A stretch of 9,229 bases of DNA from Candidatus Atribacteria bacterium 1244-E10-H5-B2. Its GTDB lineage: Bacteria > Atribacterota > JS1 > SB-45 > 34-128. The stretch spans positions 1 through 9,229 of the forward strand of contig NMQN01000687.1 of assembly GCA_003575245.1 (NCBI GenBank), written 5' to 3'. The position numbers and the translations under genes are program-made. The notes under the pieces were generated by a model that was not told the DNA's origin, searched no databases, and saw nothing but the letters and a program-made list of their open reading frames with translations. Of this stretch, positions 6,042 through 9,229 are shown in pieces (the first letter of the stretch is position 1; each line of letters opens with the position of its first letter).

Positions 6042-6186
6042 ATAAAATACAGTAACAAGTAATGTGTAATGAGTAATAAGGTGCAGGTTTCGAGTTACAA
6101 GTTTATAGAAAGCTCAAAGTACGTAGGAGTTATGTTGTCATGCGCCCTATTGATGAACTGTAAACTGTAAACCGATAACTGAAAAC
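6042..6186. repeat. Interspersed intergenic repeat, copy B
   Basis: Direct-orientation copy of 2114-2265, with 125 of 145 aligned bases identical by hand count and one 7-nt unit fewer. About 15 of the 20 differences are transitions. It carries the same heptad arrays: AGTAACA-AGTAATG-TGTAATG-AGTAATA (6050-6077), then GTTTCGA-GTTACAA-GTTTATA, and GAACTGT-AAACTGT-AAACCGA-TAACTGA. It also has the non-repetitive middle with AGAAAGCTCAAAGT. After the alignment fades, CTAACGACTA (6199-6208) again matches copy A (2285-2294). The 22-bp inverted repeats bracketing copy A are not seen here. Confidence 0.8.
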
Positions 6187-6210
6187 CTGTTTCTAAAACT
6201 AACGACTAAA

Positions 6211-6249
6211 TTAACTAGCTAACCAAGTAACCGGTAACCAGCTAACCTA
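6211..6249. repeat. Octad word array downstream of the rplQ terminator
   Basis: Five imperfect units TTAACTAG-CTAACCAA-GTAACCG-GTAACCAG-CTAACCTA, the third one nt short. It is the same octad family as 3321-3352 and, inverted, 3075-3106. It lies between copy B of the interspersed repeat and the rplQ terminator. Confidence 0.7.
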
Positions 6250-6262
6250 ATTATTAAAAATC

Positions 6263-6323
6263 AAAAGGTTAAAAAGTCTAACTATCAAATAATTAGTTCT
6301 GATATAAAACTTTTTAACCTTTT
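6263..6323 (-). terminator. Intrinsic terminator after rplQ (end of alpha operon)
   Basis: On the minus strand the arm AAAAGGTTAAAAAGT (6323-6309) is perfectly complementary to ACTTTTTAACCTTTT (6277-6263), a 15-bp but AT-rich stem, followed by GATTTTT. The 31-nt loop can fold further through AACTA/TAGTT. It begins 17 nt after the rplQ stop, the right place to end the ribosomal operon. The stem's low GC suggests moderate strength. Confidence 0.75.
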
Positions 6324-6339
6324 TTCTTTTATCCTTTAA

Positions 6340-6693
6340 TCATTCTACAAATTCGATTACAGCCAAAGGTGCGGCGTCACCTTTGCGAAATCCCGTTTTC
6401 ACAATTCGTGTGTAACCGCCATTTCTCTCCAAATACTTTGGACTAATTTCTTCAAATAATACTTTAGAAGCTTTTTTATTTTTTATAACTTTTTGCACCT
6501 CTCTCTGAGTTTGCAAATTATTAATTTTAGCTATAGTTACCAATTTTTCTACATGCTTTCGAACTTCTTTTGCTTTTGTATACGTGGTCTCAATCTTTTT
6601 ATGAGTTATGAGTGAAATAGATAAATTGGCCAACAAAGCACTTCTGTGGCTACCACTCCGACCCAATTTCCCTTTTAATTTCTTGTGTCTCAT
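6340..6693 (-). CDS. rplQ: 50S ribosomal protein L17
   Basis: Encodes 117 residues when started at the ATG at 6693, the normal bacterial L17 length. L17 is a large-subunit protein near the exit tunnel. Marks: MRHKKLKGKLGRSGSHRSAL (1-20) with the conserved LGR...HR..L block, ITHKKIETTYTKAKEVRKHVEKLVT split over about 29-53, and ERNGGYTRIVKTGFRKGD (about 88-105) with the APLAVIEFVE end. The frame is open ten codons further upstream to 6723, but those residues lie inside rpoA. The ATG at 6693 has AGGAGG with 9-nt spacing, provided by the last codons of rpoA, and starts 1 nt after the rpoA stop, so the two genes are probably translationally coupled. The terminator at 6323-6263 follows. Confidence 0.97.
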   Translation of the reverse strand: MRHKKLKGKLGRSGSHRSALLANLSISLITHKKIETTYTKAKEVRKHVEKLVTIAKINNLQTQREVQKVIKNKKASKVLFEEISPKYLERNGGYTRIVKTGFRKGDAAPLAVIEFVE

Positions 6694-6694
6694 C

Positions 6695-7657
6695 CTAAAA
6701 ATCCTCCTGGTGCATTTTTTCACCTAAGACAAATCCATATTTAGTTATTTTCTCTCTTATTTCATCTAAAGATTTCTTCCCTAAATTCTTTATCTTTATA
6801 ATCTCCATCGGAGAGTATTCAACTAAATCCCTCAATGTATTTACATTAGATTTTTTTAGGCAATTATATGAGCGAACTGAAAAATCTAGTTCTTCAATGG
6901 TTTTATTTAAGATTTTTTCTTTTTCGCTTCTTTCTTTTTCTTCCTCTGATATAGGTTCACCCTCCAATTCAACATCTTCGGGAGAAAACTTAGTAAATAC
7001 CTTCAAATATTTAATCAATATATTTGCTGATTTACTCAAAGCTTCATCAGGTAAAATGCTTTTATTTGTAAATATTTCCAAAGTTAATTTATCATAATTA
7101 GAAAATTGACTCAGGCTGGCAGTTTCTACATCATAGCTTACTTTCGTAACAGGTGAAAAAAAAGAATCAATAAAGATGGTATCCACTGATTGACCCGATT
7201 TTTTATTTTTTTCAGCGAAAAAGTAACCCATCCCTTTTTCCACAACTATCTCCATATTTAGTTTGGCATCTTTATTTAAGGTAGCTATCGTTAAACCAGG
7301 ATTAAGTATCTCTACATTAATGTTGGGAGTTATATCTGCTGCAATCACTTTTTTTTTGCCTTTTACCTTTAATTTTAAAATCTGTGGCTCATCGGCGAAC
7401 ATTTTAATTACCAATTCTTTAATATTTAAAATTATTTCAATTGCATCTTCTTTTACTCCTGGAATAGTATCAAACTCGTGGGTAATTCCTTCAATTCTGA
7501 TAGCAGTTGCGGCCGCTCCCCACATAGAAGATAGTAAAGTTCTTCTAAGAGAATTGCCTAAAGTAACACCATAACCTTTTTCCAATGGTTCTATGATAAA
7601 CTTGCCATAATTATCTGATAAATCTTCCACTTTAATTTTTATATTATTAATATCCAT
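6695..7657 (-). CDS. rpoA: DNA-directed RNA polymerase subunit alpha
   Basis: Encodes 320 residues from ATG 7657 (323 from an upstream TTG at 7666). Alpha dimerises to nucleate RNA polymerase assembly and contacts UP elements and activators. The N-terminal assembly domain shows FIIEPLEKGYG (20-30) and TLGNSLRRTLLSSMWGAA (32-49); an acidic/basic linker with EEEKERSEKEK follows near 230-245. The C-terminal domain has VRSYNCLKK, NTLRDLVEYS and KIKNLGKKSLDEI, retaining the residues equivalent to E. coli Arg265, Asn294, Gly296, Lys298, Ser299 and Glu302 for DNA minor-groove binding. The start is ambiguous: AAGGAG lies 4 nt from TTG 7666, 10 nt from GTG 7660 and 13 nt from ATG 7657; I chose the ATG because MDINNIKIKVEDL looks like a natural beginning. 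It follows rpsD by about 45 nt and leads straight into rplQ. Confidence 0.97.
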   Translation of the reverse strand: MDINNIKIKVEDLSDNYGKFIIEPLEKGYGVTLGNSLRRTLLSSMWGAAATAIRIEGITHEFDTIPGVKEDAIEIILNIKELVIKMFADEPQILKLKVKGKKKVIAADITPNINVEILNPGLTIATLNKDAKLNMEIVVEKGMGYFFAEKNKKSGQSVDTIFIDSFFSPVTKVSYDVETASLSQFSNYDKLTLEIFTNKSILPDEALSKSANILIKYLKVFTKFSPEDVELEGEPISEEEKERSEKEKILNKTIEELDFSVRSYNCLKKSNVNTLRDLVEYSPMEIIKIKNLGKKSLDEIREKITKYGFVLGEKMHQEDF

Positions 7658-7702
7658 CACCTTCAATGCTCTCCTTCTTTAGGTATAGGAAACCTAAAAA
7701 TA

Positions 7703-8335
7703 TTAACGAGAATAATATTCAACTACCAATTTTTCCTCTACCGGTAAATTTAATTCTTCTTTAGAAGGAAATTTTATTATTTTTCCTTTTAATTTCTCAA
7801 AATCAAACTCCAACCAGGAGGGAATACTGACCTCTATCTTCCCTTCTTTAATTTCTTTAATATTTTCGATATTCCCGCTCTTTTCTTTGATCTCAATCAC
7901 ATCATTGATATCAACCTGATAAGAAGGTATATTCACTTTTTTTCCATTAACTAGTATATGTGAATGCAGGACCAATTGTCGTGCGTGGGCTCTTGATTTA
8001 GTTATACCAAATCGATAAACTATATTATCCAATCTTCTCTCTAGTGATTCCAAGAAATTTTCTCCGGTAACGCCTTTTTTCTTTTCAGCTTTTTTAAAAA
8101 GATTTTTGAATTGCTTTTCCAACAATCCATAATACTTTCTAAGTTTCTGTTTTTCTCTTAATCTTACGCCATAGGTAGATAATTTTCTTATCCTTGTCTT
8201 TTTTGCATTTTTACCAGGTAACGAAGCACCTTTTTCTATTGGACATTTATCAGAATAACACCTATCTCCTTTTAAAAATAATTTCACTGTTTCTCTGCGG
8301 CACAATTTACATACCGCCCCTGTATATCTTGCCAT
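7703..8335 (-). CDS. rpsD: 30S ribosomal protein S4, zinc-type
   Basis: Encodes 210 residues, typical of S4, a primary 16S rRNA-binding protein of the small-subunit body and often an autoregulator of its operon. Marks: the N-terminal MARYTGAVCKLCRRE, with four cysteines at 9, 12, 26 and 31 (CX2C-X13-CX4C) forming the zinc knuckle of the C+ form; RIRKLSTYGVRLREKQKLR and LRKYYG; and the S4 RNA-binding domain, with ESLERRLDNIVYRFGITKSRAHARQLV (split across about 95-121), HSHILVNGKKVNIPSYQV and DVIEIKEKS. The ATG at 8335 has GGAGG at a rather long 12-nt spacing. Unlike many operons, 178 nt separate it from rpsK, room for a regulatory leader. A 6-bp hairpin (7698-7678) precedes the rpoA ribosome site downstream. 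Confidence 0.98.
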   Translation of the reverse strand: MARYTGAVCKLCRRETVKLFLKGDRCYSDKCPIEKGASLPGKNAKKTRIRKLSTYGVRLREKQKLRKYYGLLEKQFKNLFKKAEKKKGVTGENFLESLERRLDNIVYRFGITKSRAHARQLVLHSHILVNGKKVNIPSYQVDINDVIEIKEKSGNIENIKEIKEGKIEVSIPSWLEFDFEKLKGKIIKFPSKEELNLPVEEKLVVEYYSR

Positions 8336-8386
8336 ATATAATAAAAACCTCCTTCTTCCTACAGATATTTAATAATATTTTCAAGA

Positions 8387-8491
8387 TTACAAACTAACTT
8401 CATCTATTATTCGAAGGTATTGTTTACAAAAAACACCTGCATCAACTAATTTTTGCAATCCTTTTCGATTCCATAGTTTTAGTAAAACCAT
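8387..8491 (-). CDS. Doubtful 34-codon ORF in the rpsK-rpsD gap
   Basis: ATG at 8491 to TAA at 8387, 34 residues beginning MVLLKLWNRKGLQKLVDAG and ending in IIDEVSL. I do not recognise it and it has no match I can recall among small ribosomal proteins (it is not L36). In its favour, it occupies most of an unusually wide gap in a tight ribosomal operon and is on the operon strand. Against it, the ribosome site is poor (AGG twelve nt upstream), it is short, and the DNA is AT-rich enough for chance frames. Its ATG sits in an 8-bp hairpin (8491-8473, loop of 3 nt, one G-U pair), so the stretch may instead be an untranslated leader or control element for rpsD. Confidence 0.2.
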   Translation of the reverse strand: MVLLKLWNRKGLQKLVDAGVFCKQYLRIIDEVSL

Positions 8492-8513
8492 TTAATATGC
8501 AAACCTGATTAAT

Positions 8514-8909
8514 TTATATCCTTCTTTGTTTTGGGGGCCTGCAACCGTTGTGTGGAATTGGGGTAACATCCTTAATCATATTAACTTTTAAACCTACTGC
8601 TTGTAAAGATCTAATTGCTGTTTCTCGCCCTGGACCGGGGCCTTTTACCAATACATCCACTTCTTTTAATCCTTGATCCATAGCTTTTTTAGCCACAGCT
8701 TCAGCGGTCATTTGAGCAGCAAAAGACGTACTTTTTTTACTTCCTTTATAACCCATACTCCCTGCACTAGACCAAGCAATTACATTTCCGTCTCCATCTG
8801 TAATGGTAACTATGGTATTGTTAAAAGTAGATTTGATGTGAACTACCCCTAAAACTATATTTCTTTTTATTTTCTTCTTGGTTTTCTTTGTTTTTTTCTT
8901 ATCAGCCAA
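8514..8909 (-). CDS. rpsK: 30S ribosomal protein S11
   Basis: Encodes 131 residues, normal for bacterial S11, a platform protein of the small subunit that contacts 16S rRNA near the E site. After a lysine-rich N-terminal tail (about 1-16), the family core is clear: [18 protein letters not shown] (22-39), [20 protein letters not shown] (46-65), [17 protein letters not shown] (about 87-103) and the nearly invariant end [16 protein letters not shown]. The start is TTG at 8909, backed by AAGGAG with a 7-nt spacing; no in-frame ATG fits the N-terminus. It follows rpsM by 29 nt, the standard S13-S11-S4 order, and is separated from rpsD by a 178-nt gap that is longer than the other spaces in this operon. 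Confidence 0.98.
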   Translation of the reverse strand: MADKKKTKKTKKKIKRNIVLGVVHIKSTFNNTIVTITDGDGNVIAWSSAGSMGYKGSKKSTSFAAQMTAEAVAKKAMDQGLKEVDVLVKGPGPGRETAIRSLQAVGLKVNMIKDVTPIPHNGCRPPKQRRI

Positions 8910-8938
8910 TTAAATTCTCCTTTCCATCTCTGATGATA

Positions 8939-9229
8939 TTACATACTTTTCTTTTTTCTTGCTCCTACTGTTTTCTTGGGTCCTTTTCTGGTTCTCGCAT
9001 TAGTTTTAGTTCTTTGACCTCTCACGGTCAGTCCCTTTCGATGCCTTAGACCCCTATATGAACCTATATCCATAAGCCTTTTTATAGAGGTGGTAACTTC
9101 GCTTCTACATTCTCCTTCTACTTTATAATTTTTGTTAATAATTACCTTTACCTTATTTATCTCTTCTTCTGTCAAATCTTTCGCCCTGGTATCCAAATTA
9201 ACTTTTGATTCTTTTAATATGGAACGAGA
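8939..9229 (-). CDS. rpsM: 30S ribosomal protein S13, 5' end outside window
   Basis: The frame is open to the right edge, so the visible 96 residues are the C-terminal part of a protein normally about 120 long; roughly 25 N-terminal residues are missing. S13 lies at the head of the small subunit and contacts the P-site tRNA and large subunit. Marks: the opening [19 protein letters not shown], aligning with the family's RS..IL....V...TRV.DL, then LTEEEINKV, and the strongly conserved [20 protein letters not shown] segment followed by [13 protein letters not shown] and a lysine-rich tail. A TTG at 9196 could start an 85-codon frame but corresponds to the internal leucine of VNLDTRAKD, so it is not the real start. 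It heads the visible part of the alpha operon. Confidence 0.97.
   Translation of the reverse strand, partial: SRSILKESKVNLDTRAKDLTEEEINKVKVIINKNYKVEGECRSEVTTSIKRLMDIGSYRGLRHRKGLTVRGQRTKTNARTRKGPKKTVGARKKKSM

Noticed and set aside
6694..6723. A ten-codon N-terminal extension of L17
   Set aside because: It would overlap rpoA, while the ATG at 6693 has an ideal AGGAGG and gives the canonical MRHKKLKGKLGR start.
8939..9196. A complete 85-residue S13 starting at TTG 9196
   Set aside because: The frame continues to the window edge with residues that align to S13 ([11 protein letters not shown]), so the TTG is an internal leucine codon.

Overview
This is an AT-rich bacterial chromosome segment in which every supported gene lies on the minus strand. 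In transcription order (right to left) it reads rpsM (5' end outside the window), rpsK, rpsD, rpoA, rplQ, ecfA1, ecfA2, ecfT, truA, rplM, rpsI, and then a PLP-dependent racemase gene cut by the left edge. This order from the end of the ribosomal alpha operon through the ECF transporter core, truA and rplM-rpsI is the classic Bacillota (Firmicutes) arrangement. The proteins fit a Gram-positive or deep-branching anaerobic lineage, such as a clostridial relative or a candidate phylum like Atribacterota. The phylum cannot be settled from this sequence. S4 is the four-cysteine (zinc-type) form, and TTG/GTG starts are frequent.

Layout: 9229-6340 is the alpha operon (S13, S11, S4, RNA polymerase alpha, L17), closed by an intrinsic terminator at 6323-6263. 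A 178-nt gap between rpsK and rpsD holds a doubtful 34-codon ORF. 5942-3401 encodes the energy-coupling module of an ECF vitamin/metal importer: two ATPases overlapping by 16 nt, then the membrane protein EcfT. 3063-2317 is truA (tRNA pseudouridine synthase). 1941-1100 is rplM-rpsI, with a good promoter at 2079-2051 and a strong terminator at 1086-1037. 699-1 is an ornithine/alanine racemase-type gene.

The housekeeping genes are ordinary; the intergenic DNA is not. The four gaps of more than 300 nt (700-1036, 1942-2316, 3064-3400, 5943-6262) contain patchworks of imperfect tandem words with a period of 7 or 8 nt. Word families include TTAGTGA, AGTAATA, WTACGAR, AAACTGN, GTTGCAA, and the octamers TTAACCAG and ATTGACCR. 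They occur in both orientations and recur from gap to gap. I saw no such arrays in the short gaps inside operons. Two gaps also share an interspersed repeat of about 150 bp (2114-2265 and 6042-6186; 125 of 145 aligned positions identical by hand count). The copies differ in length by exactly one 7-nt unit, and the first is bracketed by 22-bp inverted repeats, one of which contains the truA stop codon. These arrays resemble in principle the heptanucleotide STRR sequences of heterocystous cyanobacteria, but the words differ. They are the main candidate here for something undescribed.

Working together, the genes make ribosome and RNA polymerase components, one tRNA modification enzyme, and the motor half of a modular micronutrient importer whose substrate-binding S components must be encoded elsewhere.
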